64,000 nucleotides of DNA from Hymenobacter ginkgonis (GCF_009755225.1 NZ_WQKZ01000005.1:186001-250000), one strand, 5' to 3'. Shown: positions 17,204 through 26,563, counted from the stretch's first letter. Program-made: numbers and translations. Notes: generated by a model from the letters alone, not told the origin.

Positions 17204-18328
17204 TTACTGGCGCACCACGCGCCGGGTAGCCGTGCCCTGCGCCGTGGTGATGGTGAGCAGTAGCACCCCGCGGAAGCCACCAAAGGCCGCCGCATCCAGC
17301 GTAGCCAAGCCACCCGCGCCGCTTAGGTGGCGGCTAAATACTTGCCGCCCAGCCAGGTCGGTGGCTACCACGGTAAGCTCGCCGCTGCCCGCAGGCAGCG
17401 CCAGGTGCACCGCGCTGCCCACGGCCGAAGGGCTGGGGTAGGCACTCAGCACCGCGTCGGCCGCAGCTGGCAGCGTGGCCAAGCGCACGAAGCGGCGAAG
17501 CACGTCGCGGTATTCTACCAGCGCCACGGCTTCCTGGCCCGCCACCGTGAGCGTGGTGATGGTGAGCACGGGTACGTGCACGCCCGGGGCCAGCCATTTA
17601 TACTCGCGGCGCACGGGTAGGTCGAGGCCCTGGCCGGGGATAGCGCCGATGGCCACGCTGTCGTGGTCGGCTAGCGTCGTCACCACGCGCACCGTCTGAA
17701 ACGTGCCAAAGGGGGTAGTGAGCGTGCCCCAGGCGTCGGGTTGGTTGGTGCGGCGCCGCTTTTGGCTCGCGAAACCCGTACCCGGCACCGACACTTGGAA
17801 GTAGGAGTTGCTGACGTCGGGCGTGCTGGCGTAGCTGAGCGGAAAGCGGTAAATGATGTCTTGCTGGGCCTGGCTGGCATAGGTAACGGGGAGGGCCAAC
17901 CCGTTCAGCGTAGCGCCAAAGCCCACCGAGCGGAAATCGCTGGCCGAGAGGTTGAAAAACTCCAGCGGGTCCGTTACCGGCAGGGCCGCCCCAGCCGCTG
18001 CGGGTAGGGCACGCGGCGCCACCAGCGTAGCTCGGTTCACGCCCCCCAAAATACCAAATGCCAGCTGTTGTAGCCCCGACGTGGTATTTACATTATCATA
18101 CCGGTCAACGCGTTGGGACGTGGCCACTAGCCCAGCGTAGTTCCAGGTTTGGTCGGCGCCGTTGCGGGTGAGGGGCGGGGCGCTGGCTGGCAGCGTCAGG
18201 GCCGCCTGGCTCAGGCGCAATGAATCGCCAACCGCCGGCATATCGGCCGCCGTGATGCTGGGCGAAGTCTGCGCCCGGGCGGCCCCGATGGAAGCAAAAA
18301 GCAGAAAAAGTAGCGGGTAGCGACGCAT
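17204..18328 (-). CDS. Secreted protein with T9SS C-terminal sorting domain, function unknown
   Basis: 374 residues. The signal peptide MRRYPLLFLLFASIGAARAQ is followed by a beta-rich body with no recognised catalytic motif. The C-terminal 80 residues form a sorting domain: AYPSPSAVGSAVHLALP, then VVATDLAGRQVFSRHL and a final basic GTATRRVVRQ. The proline motif is YPSP rather than the usual YPNP. Export by Sec and T9SS and attachment at the surface are inferred. It appears to be a single gene with its own terminator. Confidence 0.85.
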   Translation of the reverse strand: MRRYPLLFLLFASIGAARAQTSPSITAADMPAVGDSLRLSQAALTLPASAPPLTRNGADQTWNYAGLVATSQRVDRYDNVNTTSGLQQLAFGILGGVNRATLVAPRALPAAAGAALPVTDPLEFFNLSASDFRSVGFGATLNGLALPVTYASQAQQDIIYRFPLSYASTPDVSNSYFQVSVPGTGFASQKRRRTNQPDAWGTLTTPFGTFQTVRVVTTLADHDSVAIGAIPGQGLDLPVRREYKWLAPGVHVPVLTITTLTVAGQEAVALVEYRDVLRRFVRLATLPAAADAVLSAYPSPSAVGSAVHLALPAGSGELTVVATDLAGRQVFSRHLSGAGGLATLDAAAFGGFRGVLLLTITTAQGTATRRVVRQ

Positions 18329-18400
18329 AGGCCAGAAGCTAAAAGGTTTATTTTTAACTCAAAGCTAAAGCGCCGCGGCTGGTTTGGGAGGGGGTAGAGG

Positions 18401-19066
18401 CTACACGCCGGCCATCTCGGGCACGGCCTCGTCGCCGCCGGGCACCACTAGCCGGCCGGCCGTGGCGGCCCTAATTTGCGCCACCGACACGCCGGGGGCC
18501 CGCTCGCGCAGCACAAAGCCGTCGGGCGTGACATCGAGCACGGCCAATTCGGTTACAATTTTTTTCACGCAGCGCAGGCCCGTAATAGGTAAAGTGCAGT
18601 CGGCGAGAAGCTTGCTGCTGCCATCGCGGGCCACGTGCTGCATGGCCACAATAATGTTTTTGGCCGATGCCACCAGGTCCATCGCACCACCCATGCCTTT
18701 CACCATCTTGCCCGGAATCTTCCAGTTGGCAATGTCGCCGCGCTCGCTCACCTCCATCGCCCCCAAAATGGTTAGGTCCACGTGCTCGCCGCGAATCATG
18801 CCGAACGAGTCGGCCGACGAAAACAGGCTAGAGCCCGGCAGCGTCGTCACGGTTTGCTTGCCCGCATTGATAAGGTCGGGGTCTACCTCGGCTTCGGTTG
18901 GGAAGGGGCCCATGCCCAACAGGCCATTTTCCGACTGCAACTCCACGTTGATACCAGCTGGTATATAATTGGCAACTAAGGTAGGAATACCGATGCCGAG
19001 GTTGACGTAGGAGCCGTCTTGCACTTCCTGCGCAATGCGCCGGGCGATGCCGTGTTTATCAAGCAT
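18401..19066 (-). CDS. scoB: 3-oxoacid CoA-transferase subunit B
   Basis: 221 residues, full length. Family motifs are GSYVNLGIGIPTLVANYIP (18-36), SENGLLGMGPFP (44-55; contains the catalytic Glu of the SENG signature) and GGAMDLVASAKNII (125-138). With subunit A it moves CoA from succinyl-CoA to acetoacetate or another 3-oxoacid, a step in ketone-body and amino-acid breakdown. The A subunit is encoded about 1.5 kb upstream on the same strand rather than directly beside it; a serine hydrolase gene lies between. Confidence 0.96.
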   Translation of the reverse strand: MLDKHGIARRIAQEVQDGSYVNLGIGIPTLVANYIPAGINVELQSENGLLGMGPFPTEAEVDPDLINAGKQTVTTLPGSSLFSSADSFGMIRGEHVDLTILGAMEVSERGDIANWKIPGKMVKGMGGAMDLVASAKNIIVAMQHVARDGSSKLLADCTLPITGLRCVKKIVTELAVLDVTPDGFVLRERAPGVSVAQIRAATAGRLVVPGGDEAVPEMAGV

Positions 19067-19176
19067 GAGAAATGTAGGTGGGGTAGGGAAAGAAGTAAGG
19101 GTTAATTGTCAATGGTTAATGCAGCACATCATACGGAGCCTGCCCAAGCATGACATGCCGGTTGAATAGAAAGCTG

Positions 19177-20493
19177 TTATTTACTAGGTGCCTTTTGCTT
19201 AGCCAGCGCCTCATACACCAGCTTTTTGAACCTGGGCACCAGGTCGGGAGTCGTAGTATTAGGGTACTTCTGCGTGTAAAGCAGCACAATCAGCTTCTCC
19301 TTGGGGTCGACCCAATAGGTGGTGCCGAAGATGCCGCCCCACTCGTAGGTGCCCACTGATTGGCCCGTCTGGGCCGCGCCGCGGGGGGTAGTGATGCTGA
19401 AGCCCAGGCCAAACTTGTTGAGGTCCTGGTTGACGTCGCCTATCTGGTTTTGCGTCATCAGGGCCACGGTGCTTGGTTTGAGCAGGCGATAGCCGTTGTA
19501 GGTGCCCCCATTGAGCAGCATTTGCAGGAAAACGGCGTAGTCATCAATGGTTGACGACAGCCCCGCGCCGCCCGAAAAGTACGTGCCCGTCGTGTTTGGG
19601 TAGTCGGGCCGCAGGCCTAGCATGCCTGCGGCGGGCATGGGCACCGTACGGTGGGTCGCATCTTCGGTATAGAGCGGCACGAGGCGCGCCTGCTGGGCCG
19701 CGGGCAGGTAGAAATAGGTGTCGCGCATGGCCAGCGGCTCAAAAATGCGCGCCCGCAGGTATTGGTCGAGCGGCTGCCCGCTCAGCACCTCAATCAGGCG
19801 GCCGAGCACGTCCACGCTCAGCCCGTAAGTAAAGCGTTCGCCCGGCTGGTGCAGTAGGGGTAGGGAGCCGAGGGCCTCCATCGCCGTTGCCAGCGTGCCG
19901 CCCATCGAGCCAATACCGCTCGGAATGTGTGCTTTAGCATAGATAGCCTGCGCCTCGGGCGAGCCGATAATTGGGTAGCCAATACCCGAAGTATGCGTCA
20001 ACAGCTGCCGGATGGTAACCTCGCTGCGGGCTGGCACGGTGGTATAGGTCGAATCTTTAGGGTTGAAAGTAGCCAGCACCTTTGGGTTGCGAAAGGCGGG
20101 CAGGTACTTCGAAATGGGGTCGTCGAGCTGAAACTTGCCCTCGTCGTAGAGCAGCATCACGCCCACGCTGGTAATGGCCTTAGTCTGAGAAGCAATGCGC
20201 ACGATGGCATCGGGCGGCAGTGGCGATTTGGCCGCCATGTCGGCGTAGCCAAACGCCTTGCGGTACACGATTTTGCCATCGCGGGCGATGAGCGCAATGG
20301 CGCCCGGCACGCGGCTATCGGCCGTGTATTCCTGCAAAAGTTGGTCGATGCGCTGCAAGCCTTCGGCGCCTACCCCCACCTTTTTGGGCGAGGCCGCCAG
20401 CAGCACAGTGGGCGCCGCCGATTGGGCTAAAGCACTAGTACAACCCTCAAAGCCACTCAGCGCTACCAACAGCCCCAGCACATACTGTCTCAT
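19177..20493 (-). CDS. Class C beta-lactamase-like serine hydrolase
   Basis: 438 residues. The signal sequence has a cysteine at 18 (GFEGC), possibly a lipoprotein though the lipobox is imperfect. The catalytic SxxK is S102-QT-K105 within RIASQTKAITSV. A Tyr-containing FTYGLSVDVLG segment (YxS in place of YxN) matches the second motif, and GGAGLSSTIDDYAVF with WGGIFGTTYWVDP forms the third. Such enzymes include esterases, D-aminopeptidases and transacylases; a role in antibiotic resistance is not implied. It lies between the two CoA-transferase subunit genes, in the same direction. Confidence 0.9.
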   Translation of the reverse strand: MRQYVLGLLVALSGFEGCTSALAQSAAPTVLLAASPKKVGVGAEGLQRIDQLLQEYTADSRVPGAIALIARDGKIVYRKAFGYADMAAKSPLPPDAIVRIASQTKAITSVGVMLLYDEGKFQLDDPISKYLPAFRNPKVLATFNPKDSTYTTVPARSEVTIRQLLTHTSGIGYPIIGSPEAQAIYAKAHIPSGIGSMGGTLATAMEALGSLPLLHQPGERFTYGLSVDVLGRLIEVLSGQPLDQYLRARIFEPLAMRDTYFYLPAAQQARLVPLYTEDATHRTVPMPAAGMLGLRPDYPNTTGTYFSGGAGLSSTIDDYAVFLQMLLNGGTYNGYRLLKPSTVALMTQNQIGDVNQDLNKFGLGFSITTPRGAAQTGQSVGTYEWGGIFGTTYWVDPKEKLIVLLYTQKYPNTTTPDLVPRFKKLVYEALAKQKAPSK

Positions 20494-20565
20494 AAAGTTC
20501 AGTGGATAACGTCTGCAAAATCTGTGACCTGAGGGCTGGCGAAACTAACTCCGCTGCAACCCTCC

Positions 20566-21267
20566 CTAATTCGTGGCCCGGAGGGTGCGCTGCTCGATGC
20601 GCTTCTCGTAGTGCTGGCCCTGAAAAATACGCTGCACAAAGATGCCCGGCGTGTGAATTTGGTTGGGGTCGAGCGCACCGGCTGGCACCAGTTCCTCCAC
20701 TTCCGCCACGGTGATAATGCCGGCCGTGGCCATCATGGGATTGAAATTGCGGGCCGTGCCCTTGTAGATGAGGTTGCCGGCGGTGTCGCCCTTCCAGGCT
20801 TTTACCAGGGCAAAATCGGCGCGCAGGGCCGTTTCGAGCAAGTACATTTTGCCGTTGAATTCGCGGCTTTCTTTCCCTACCCCCACCTCGGTGCCGAAGC
20901 CCGCCGGGGTATAAAAGGCCGGAATGCCGGCCCCGCCCGCCCGGCAGCGCTCAGCCAGCGTGCCCTGCGGAATCAGTTCTACCTCCAGCTCGCCGGCCAG
21001 CAGCTGGCGCTCAAACTCGGCATTTTCGCCTACGTAGCTGGAAATCATTTTCTTTACCTGCCTTTTTTGCAGCAGCAAGCCAATGCCAAAATCATCGACG
21101 CCGGCGTTGTTAGAGATGCAGGTGAGGTCGCGCACGCCGAGGCGCAGCAGTTCCTGAATGGCGTTTTCGGGGATGCCGCACAGGCCGAAGCCGCCAAGCA
21201 TCAGGGTCATGCCGTCGGTTAGGCCTGCGAGGGCCGTTTGGGCGTCGGAAACTACTTTATTTATCAT
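20566..21267 (-). CDS. scoA: 3-oxoacid CoA-transferase subunit A
   Basis: 233 residues, full length. Motifs are DGMTLMLGGFGLCGIPENAI (18-37), TCISNNAGVDDFGIGLLL (49-66) and the AGAGIPAFYTPAGFGTEVG type region (about 111-130). It is the CoA-binding partner of ScoB. Its ATG overlaps the stop of the upstream carboxypeptidase-regulatory-domain gene (ATGA at 21264-21267), so translation of the two is probably coupled, which is unexpected for a metabolic enzyme and a secreted protein. Confidence 0.96.
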   Translation of the reverse strand: MINKVVSDAQTALAGLTDGMTLMLGGFGLCGIPENAIQELLRLGVRDLTCISNNAGVDDFGIGLLLQKRQVKKMISSYVGENAEFERQLLAGELEVELIPQGTLAERCRAGGAGIPAFYTPAGFGTEVGVGKESREFNGKMYLLETALRADFALVKAWKGDTAGNLIYKGTARNFNPMMATAGIITVAEVEELVPAGALDPNQIHTPGIFVQRIFQGQHYEKRIEQRTLRATN

Positions 21268-22487
21268 GGGGTGGGAGAGGGAGAAGCGGGCGGCACGTAG
21301 TTGAGGGGTAGGAATTCGCCGATTTTTTCGAAGCCCCAGTACTCGCTCACGAATACGGCCAGTGGATTGACTAGGTAGCCATTGGGCTGAATTTCGGCTT
21401 CGGGCGCCAAAAGCCGGAGGCGCGACACCTGCCGCTTAGCCGGTGCTGGGGCGCCCGGCGGGCCCAGCGCCGCCATCGGCTGGCCGTAGCGCGGGTCGGG
21501 GGCTTCGCCGAAATAGCACACTTGCAGCTCGTCGGTGAAGCGCAACAGCGTGTGCGCCCCATCGGCCGATACGCGGCGCAGGCTATCGGCGGGCCGCTCG
21601 GCGGTGTAGAGCAAGGCAAAAGCGGGCGGCACCTGGCGCCAACGGTCCATCGAATCTTGGTAGGCTGCGCTGTACGACGTGTGGCTCGCCCGCAGCGCTT
21701 GCATTAGGCTATCGGCAAGGGCGTAGCGCGGGTTGCGCACGATGCGCACCTTCTGGGCCAGAAAGCCTTCGGCCGACAAGCGGTTGTCGTACACGCTTTT
21801 CAAGAAATGAGTGAGTGAGCCGTGGTAGGCCGCAACGCGGTTGGCTTCCCATTGCCGCTGCTGGCGGTCGTCGCGCGGCGTCATTTCTTCAAATACCGGC
21901 TGGCCGTAAAAAGAGAGGGTTTGCTGCCTAAAATCGCATTTGAAATTAAAGCCGAAGTATTTGATACGGTAGCCAAGTGCCTGGTTATCGACCTGTAAGA
22001 AGTTATCGACCGTGGCGGTCAGTTCCCTGTTATACGCATCAAAATACGCCTGCACATCAGAGCGATTGCGGATGTGGCACTGCTTGGAAAATGTAGTATT
22101 GCCCAAAAACAGCTGCACAAACCGTTGGTAGTCGTCAGTGCGCGTGCGGTGGGCGCGCACCACCACTTCCCCCAGTCGGTTGGCCGATGGGCTCAGGCGC
22201 AGCACCAGCGGTGGTGCGGTTGCGCCAACCGTAATCGTCTGCTTAGCTAAGCGGTAGCCCACATACGAAGCCACCACATCGTACGTACCCGCGGGCACGC
22301 GCGGAAACTCAAACTTGCCGTCTTCGGTGGTGGTAGCGCCCAGCGTAGTATTGGCTAGGAATACGCTGGCGAACGCCAACGGCGCATGCGTGACGGAATC
22401 CTGCACCACGCCCGCCAGGCGTTCCTGCGCAGCGGCAAGCCGCGGCACCCAAAGAAGCAATAATAAAGAGGCTATTACGACCCGCAT
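21264..22487 (-). CDS. Carboxypeptidase-like regulatory domain protein (paralogue 1)
   Basis: 407 residues. Signal peptide (MRVVIASLLLLLWVPRLAAA), then a carboxypeptidase-regulatory-like beta-sandwich (about 22-105) with DSVTHAPLAFASVFLANTTL and YDVVASYVGYRLAKQTITVG. The long C-terminal part, with a PRDDRQQRQWEANR segment, has no assigned function. The N-terminal domain is nearly identical to that of the next gene. Such domains are typical of the periplasmic end of TonB-dependent systems or of surface proteins. The stop overlaps the scoA start. Confidence 0.85.
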   Translation of the reverse strand: MRVVIASLLLLLWVPRLAAAQERLAGVVQDSVTHAPLAFASVFLANTTLGATTTEDGKFEFPRVPAGTYDVVASYVGYRLAKQTITVGATAPPLVLRLSPSANRLGEVVVRAHRTRTDDYQRFVQLFLGNTTFSKQCHIRNRSDVQAYFDAYNRELTATVDNFLQVDNQALGYRIKYFGFNFKCDFRQQTLSFYGQPVFEEMTPRDDRQQRQWEANRVAAYHGSLTHFLKSVYDNRLSAEGFLAQKVRIVRNPRYALADSLMQALRASHTSYSAAYQDSMDRWRQVPPAFALLYTAERPADSLRRVSADGAHTLLRFTDELQVCYFGEAPDPRYGQPMAALGPPGAPAPAKRQVSRLRLLAPEAEIQPNGYLVNPLAVFVSEYWGFEKIGEFLPLNYVPPASPSPTP

Positions 22488-22576
22488 ACGGCGCTGCTAC
22501 TATCAAATAAGGCCCGTAGCAGCGGGTAAAAGTAGGCCTGCCGCCTCGTATTGGCACCCGGCATGGGCCCGGGGCG

Positions 22577-23821
22577 TTAGTTGGCTTTAGCAGGGGGGGT
22601 AGGCAGGGGCGTGCGGGCCGTGGCTACCGGCGGCTCATAATCGAGGGGTAGCAAATCGCCGATTTTTTGGAAGCCCCAGTACTCGCCGGTTACCACATCG
22701 AGCGGGTTGGCCAGCGAGCCGTTGGGGCGAATCCGGGTTTCAGGCGCTAGCAGCAATAGCCGCGATACCTGCCGCTTGGCGGGCATGGTAGCTCCCACCG
22801 GCCCGATGGCCGACATAGGCGCATCGTAGTTAGGGTCGGGGGCTTCGCCGAAATAGCACACTTGCAGCTCGTGCGTAAAGCGCAAAAACACCTGGTCTTT
22901 GTCGGGCGATATCCGGCGCAGGCTGTCTATGGGGCGAGCGGCGGGGTAGAGGCGCGCAATGAGTGGCAGGTCTTGCCACTTGCGCAGCGAATCTTGCTCG
23001 GCCGCCGTGAGGCGGGTTTTTTTCTTGCTTAGCAAGCTCATACCGCGCGCGGCGCGGGGCACGGGCACCAGGCGCACTTGCTGGGCCAAAAAGCCTTCTT
23101 CGGCCACCCGGTTGTCGTACACGCTCTTCAAAAAGTGGGTTTGCGAGCCGTGGTAGGCGGCGGCGCGGTTGGCTTCCCATTGCTGCTGCTGGCGGTCGTC
23201 GCGCGGCGTCATGGCTTCGAATACCGGCTGGCCGTCGTAGCTAACCGATTCACTTTCGGTATTGTAATTAAAGCGCAGGCCAAAGTATTTTAGGCGGTAA
23301 CCGAGCGCCTCGTTTTCGACCTGCACAAAGTTTTCAGCCGAGGCCGTGAGTTCTTTCGTGGTGTCGTTATAGGCCACCAACACGGCGTCGGGGTTGCTGA
23401 TGCGGCACTGCTTAGCAAACGTAGTGGTGCCCAAAAACAGCCCCGTAAACTTCCGGTAGTCGTCTTCTTGGTGGGGGTTGGCATGGATAACTACCTCGCC
23501 CAACTGCGGCCCCGACGAAGCCGGCCGCAGCGTAACCGACTGCGCCGCCGTGCCTACAGTAATATTCTGTTTGGCCAAGCGATAGCCCACGTACGAGGCT
23601 ACTACGTCGTAATTACCCTTCGGCACGCGCGGAAAATCGAACTTGCCGTCTTCAGTGGTAGTGGCACCCAGCGTGGTATTGGCCAGGAATACGCTGGCAA
23701 ACGCCAGCGGCTCGTGCGTGACGGAATCTTGCACCACGCCATTGAGGCGGCCTTGGGCCAGCGCCGAGCCAGCCAAACTCACCAGGCAAACAACCAAAAA
23801 ATATATGCGCGAAAAACCCAT
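22577..23821 (-). CDS. Carboxypeptidase-like regulatory domain protein (paralogue 2)
   Basis: 414 residues with the same layout as the downstream gene: signal peptide (FLVVCLVSLAGSALAQ), regulatory beta-sandwich and a C-terminal part sharing PRDDRQQ, LQVCYFGEAPDP and EYWGFQKIGDLLPLDY. The two copies are near identical at the N-terminus and more divergent in the middle, suggesting tandem duplication with later divergence or local gene conversion. The C-terminal tail is proline-rich. Function unknown. Confidence 0.85.
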   Translation of the reverse strand: MGFSRIYFLVVCLVSLAGSALAQGRLNGVVQDSVTHEPLAFASVFLANTTLGATTTEDGKFDFPRVPKGNYDVVASYVGYRLAKQNITVGTAAQSVTLRPASSGPQLGEVVIHANPHQEDDYRKFTGLFLGTTTFAKQCRISNPDAVLVAYNDTTKELTASAENFVQVENEALGYRLKYFGLRFNYNTESESVSYDGQPVFEAMTPRDDRQQQQWEANRAAAYHGSQTHFLKSVYDNRVAEEGFLAQQVRLVPVPRAARGMSLLSKKKTRLTAAEQDSLRKWQDLPLIARLYPAARPIDSLRRISPDKDQVFLRFTHELQVCYFGEAPDPNYDAPMSAIGPVGATMPAKRQVSRLLLLAPETRIRPNGSLANPLDVVTGEYWGFQKIGDLLPLDYEPPVATARTPLPTPPAKAN

Positions 23822-23857
23822 AAGTAGGAAGCAGAAAAAAATGAGCGTAGCGGCTGG

Positions 23858-24805
23858 CTAAGCCAGCGCCGCCCGCGTGTTCTGGGCATCTAACGATAAT
23901 TGTGCCGTTAGCGCGTCCAACCCGTCATACTTTTCTTCGCCGCGCAGCCAAGCCACAAATTCCAGGGTCAGCAGCTGGTCGTATAAGTCACCCCTAAAAT
24001 CCAGCAAATTGACTTCAATCGTCTGCGCCAAGCCAGCTCCAATGGTGGGCCGCACGCCAATGCTGAGCATAGCCTGGTGCCGCATGCCGGCGGCCGTAGT
24101 TGCCCACACGGCGTAGATACCCTGCGCCGGCACAAGCTTCAAAGGCTCTACAACTTGCAAATTAGCAGTAGGATAGCCAATGGTGCGGCCGAGCTTTTGG
24201 CCGTGCACTACCACGCCCGTGAGGGGGTAGGGATAGCCTAAGTAGCGGGTAGCGGTGCCCGCGTCGCCGCCCCGCAGCGCCTGCCGGATGCGCGTACTGC
24301 TTACCCCAATGGCGTCTACATCCTGGCGCGGAATCTCCTCAACGGTAAAGCCGTAGCGTGCGGCATTTTGACTTAAATATTCAAAACCACCCTCGCGGTT
24401 CTTCCCAAACCGGTGGTCGTAGCCAATCACCAAGTGCTTGGCCTGCACCGTTTTCAATAACAGCTCCTGGATGTATTGCTCGGAAGTCCACTGCGCAAAC
24501 TCGCGGGTGAAAGGCATCACCAGCAAGTAATCGACGCCAAACTCGGCCAGCCGATTAATGCGCTCCTCCAACGTATTGAGCAGCTGGAGCTCTAGCATTT
24601 CGGGGTGGGTAGGCGGCGGGCCCAGCACCAAGCGCGGATGCGGCCAGTAAGTAATAACCACTGCTTGGCCACCCACAGTGTCGGCCACTTGCCGCAGCCG
24701 CCCCAAAATGCGCTGGTGCCCCAGGTGCACGCCATCAAACGTGCCGCTCGTCACGACGGCGTTGGAGAGGGGCGGGAAGTCAGCGGGGTCGCGGATAACT
24801 TGCAT
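23858..24805 (-). CDS. ribF: Bifunctional riboflavin kinase / FAD synthetase
   Basis: About 315 residues from ATG at 24805 (MQVIRDPADFPPL); the open frame continues upstream through TruB but the family begins here. The N-terminal adenylyltransferase domain has GTFDGVHLGHQRIL (21-34) and the VIGYDHRFGKNREGG region; the C-terminal kinase domain has GRTIGYPTANLQV and the IEVNLLDFRGDLYDQ segment. It makes FMN then FAD from riboflavin. It is 11 bases downstream of truB in the conserved uppP-truB-ribF block. Confidence 0.96.
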   Translation of the reverse strand: MQVIRDPADFPPLSNAVVTSGTFDGVHLGHQRILGRLRQVADTVGGQAVVITYWPHPRLVLGPPPTHPEMLELQLLNTLEERINRLAEFGVDYLLVMPFTREFAQWTSEQYIQELLLKTVQAKHLVIGYDHRFGKNREGGFEYLSQNAARYGFTVEEIPRQDVDAIGVSSTRIRQALRGGDAGTATRYLGYPYPLTGVVVHGQKLGRTIGYPTANLQVVEPLKLVPAQGIYAVWATTAAGMRHQAMLSIGVRPTIGAGLAQTIEVNLLDFRGDLYDQLLTLEFVAWLRGEEKYDGLDALTAQLSLDAQNTRAALA

Positions 24806-24816
24806 GAATCGCAGAT

Positions 24817-25677
24817 TTACGCTGATTTGGCGGCTGCCACAGCTTCGGGCGCGGGCAAAGCTGCGGCAGATGCATTTGCGGGTTCGGCCGCCTGCTGTGC
24901 CGCGTAATACTCCAGGCCGGCGCGGGCCGGGCGGGTGCGTTCGCGCCGTTCGCGCTGCGGTAGGTGGGTAGGGCCATCGGCGACTTCGGGGCGAGGCGGG
25001 CGCAGGGCCTGCACATCGGCTACCGTCCAAGCATCAGCCAGGCGGTACTCGCCAATGCGGGTGCGTACCAGGCGCGTAAGGTGGGCGCCACTACCCAGTG
25101 CTACCCCCAAGTCGCGGGCCAAGCTGCGGATGTAAGTGCCCTTCGAGCACACCACCCGGAAATCAAGCTCTGGCAGCGCGATGCGCGTCAGTTCGAAGGC
25201 TTTAATCTCTACGGTCTTCGGCTTGATTTCCGCCTCCTGGCCTTTGCGAGCCAGCTCGTAAGCGCGCTTGCCATCTACTTTAACCGCCGAAAAAACTGGT
25301 GGTATCTGCTCAATTTTGCCCAAAAACGTAGCCACGGCTGTCCGAATTTCAGCCTCTGTTAAGTGCTCGTAGGGCGCTTCGGCGTCCACGGCAGTTTCGA
25401 GGTCAAAGCTAGGAGTAGTTTGGCCCAACCGGAAGGTGCCCTCGTACTCCTTTTCCTGCGCCTGAATCTGGTCTATCTCCTTGGTTTTCTTACCCGTGCA
25501 GAGAATAAGCAAGCCGGTGGCTAGCGGGTCGAGCGTGCCAGCGTGGCCGATTTTGCGCGGGCGCAACGTGTTTTTTACTTTGCGCACCACGTCGAACGAC
25601 GTCCAGGTGAGCGGCTTATCGAGCAGCAGCACCTCGCCCGTTTCAAAATCAAAATCGGCTAGTTGTTTTTCCCTCAT
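24817..25677 (-). CDS. truB: tRNA pseudouridine(55) synthase
   Basis: 286 residues. The catalytic region GHAGTLDPLATGLLILCTG holds the active-site Asp (near residue 50). Further motifs are PPVFSAVKVDGKRAYELARKG (split here by family) and KGTYIRSLARDLG. A C-terminal extension of about 55 residues, rich in Arg, Ala and Glu, is not part of the core fold. The enzyme forms pseudouridine 55 in the tRNA T-loop. Its ATG overlaps the uppP stop (ATGA). Confidence 0.96.
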   Translation of the reverse strand: MREKQLADFDFETGEVLLLDKPLTWTSFDVVRKVKNTLRPRKIGHAGTLDPLATGLLILCTGKKTKEIDQIQAQEKEYEGTFRLGQTTPSFDLETAVDAEAPYEHLTEAEIRTAVATFLGKIEQIPPVFSAVKVDGKRAYELARKGQEAEIKPKTVEIKAFELTRIALPELDFRVVCSKGTYIRSLARDLGVALGSGAHLTRLVRTRIGEYRLADAWTVADVQALRPPRPEVADGPTHLPQRERRERTRPARAGLEYYAAQQAAEPANASAAALPAPEAVAAAKSA

Positions 25678-26504
25678 ACCAACTGTAAATTAACTCCCAA
25701 CCCAATGAGCAGCAAGAGTATACCGCCCACCAAAATGCGGTAGATGCCGAAAGCTCGGAAGCCATATTTGGCTACGAAGCCTACAAATAGCCGAATGGCC
25801 AGCAGCGCTACCACAAAGGCCACTACGTTGCCGAGCACTAGCAGTTTTATTTCTTGGCCCGAGAACAGCTGGCTTAATTCAACGCCCTGGCTGTGAGCTT
25901 CTTTGTAATAATCGTAAATGTCTTTGGCCGCGGCGGCGGCCATCGTTGGCATCGCCAGGAAAAACGCAAATTCGGCGGCGGCCTTGCGGGTTAGCTTCTG
26001 CGAGAGGCCCCCGATAATGGTGGCGGCCGAGCGGCTTACCCCCGGCACCACGGCCAAGCACTGAAATAAGCCAATAATAAACGCCTCCTTGAAGCTGGGC
26101 GTCGTGACAGGGTGGCCGCCTCCCTGCGGGTCTTCCTGCGGAAACCACTTGTCAATGAATAGCAGCACTATGCCCCCTAGCAACAGCATAATGGCTACCG
26201 TAGTAACCGATTCGAGGAGCGCATCAATGTGTTTTTTTAGCAGCAACCCCACTACCACAATCGGCAGAAACGCTACTAAAAGCTTGAGGTAAAAGTCGAT
26301 ATTTTGAAAAAAGCGCTTCCAATACACCACCAGCACCGACAGGATGGCGCCGAGTTGAATAACTACCAAGAACAGCTTTACAAAGGGGGTGGCCACAATG
26401 CCCAGCAACTGGGAAGCGATAATCATGTGGCCGGTACTTGAAACGGGCAGGAATTCGGTGATTCCTTCCACTATTGCTAGCAGCAGCGCTTGCCAGTAAG
26501 TCAT
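25674..26504 (-). CDS. uppP: Undecaprenyl-diphosphate phosphatase
   Basis: 276 residues with about seven or eight hydrophobic helices. The active-site motifs are EGITEFLPVSSTGHM (13-27, with the catalytic Glu cluster) and PGVSRSAATIIGG (about 154-166, with the conserved Arg). It dephosphorylates undecaprenyl diphosphate, recycling the lipid carrier for peptidoglycan and O-antigen synthesis, and can give bacitracin resistance. The stop overlaps truB. A promoter-like element and a terminator lie just upstream. Confidence 0.96.
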   Translation of the reverse strand: MTYWQALLLAIVEGITEFLPVSSTGHMIIASQLLGIVATPFVKLFLVVIQLGAILSVLVVYWKRFFQNIDFYLKLLVAFLPIVVVGLLLKKHIDALLESVTTVAIMLLLGGIVLLFIDKWFPQEDPQGGGHPVTTPSFKEAFIIGLFQCLAVVPGVSRSAATIIGGLSQKLTRKAAAEFAFFLAMPTMAAAAAKDIYDYYKEAHSQGVELSQLFSGQEIKLLVLGNVVAFVVALLAIRLFVGFVAKYGFRAFGIYRILVGGILLLLIGLGVNLQLV

Positions 26505-26535
26505 TATGCAGTCGTTAGTGATGAATGATAAATAG

Positions 26536-26563
26536 CAAATATGTGATTAAAAGGCAGAAACAA
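26536..26563 (-). promoter_or_regulatory. Candidate promoter of uppP-truB-ribF
   Basis: On the minus strand TTG, a 17-base spacer and CATATTTG match the Bacteroidota promoter pattern (TTG, 17-23 bases, TAnnTTTG) with one base different in the -7 element. It lies about 32 bases before the uppP start. The -33 TTG lies within the terminator hairpin of the preceding gene. Confidence 0.5.

Noticed and set aside
19100..19160. AGCATGAC sequence resembling the palindrome end
   Set aside because: Only eight bases match, which is not distinguishable from chance.
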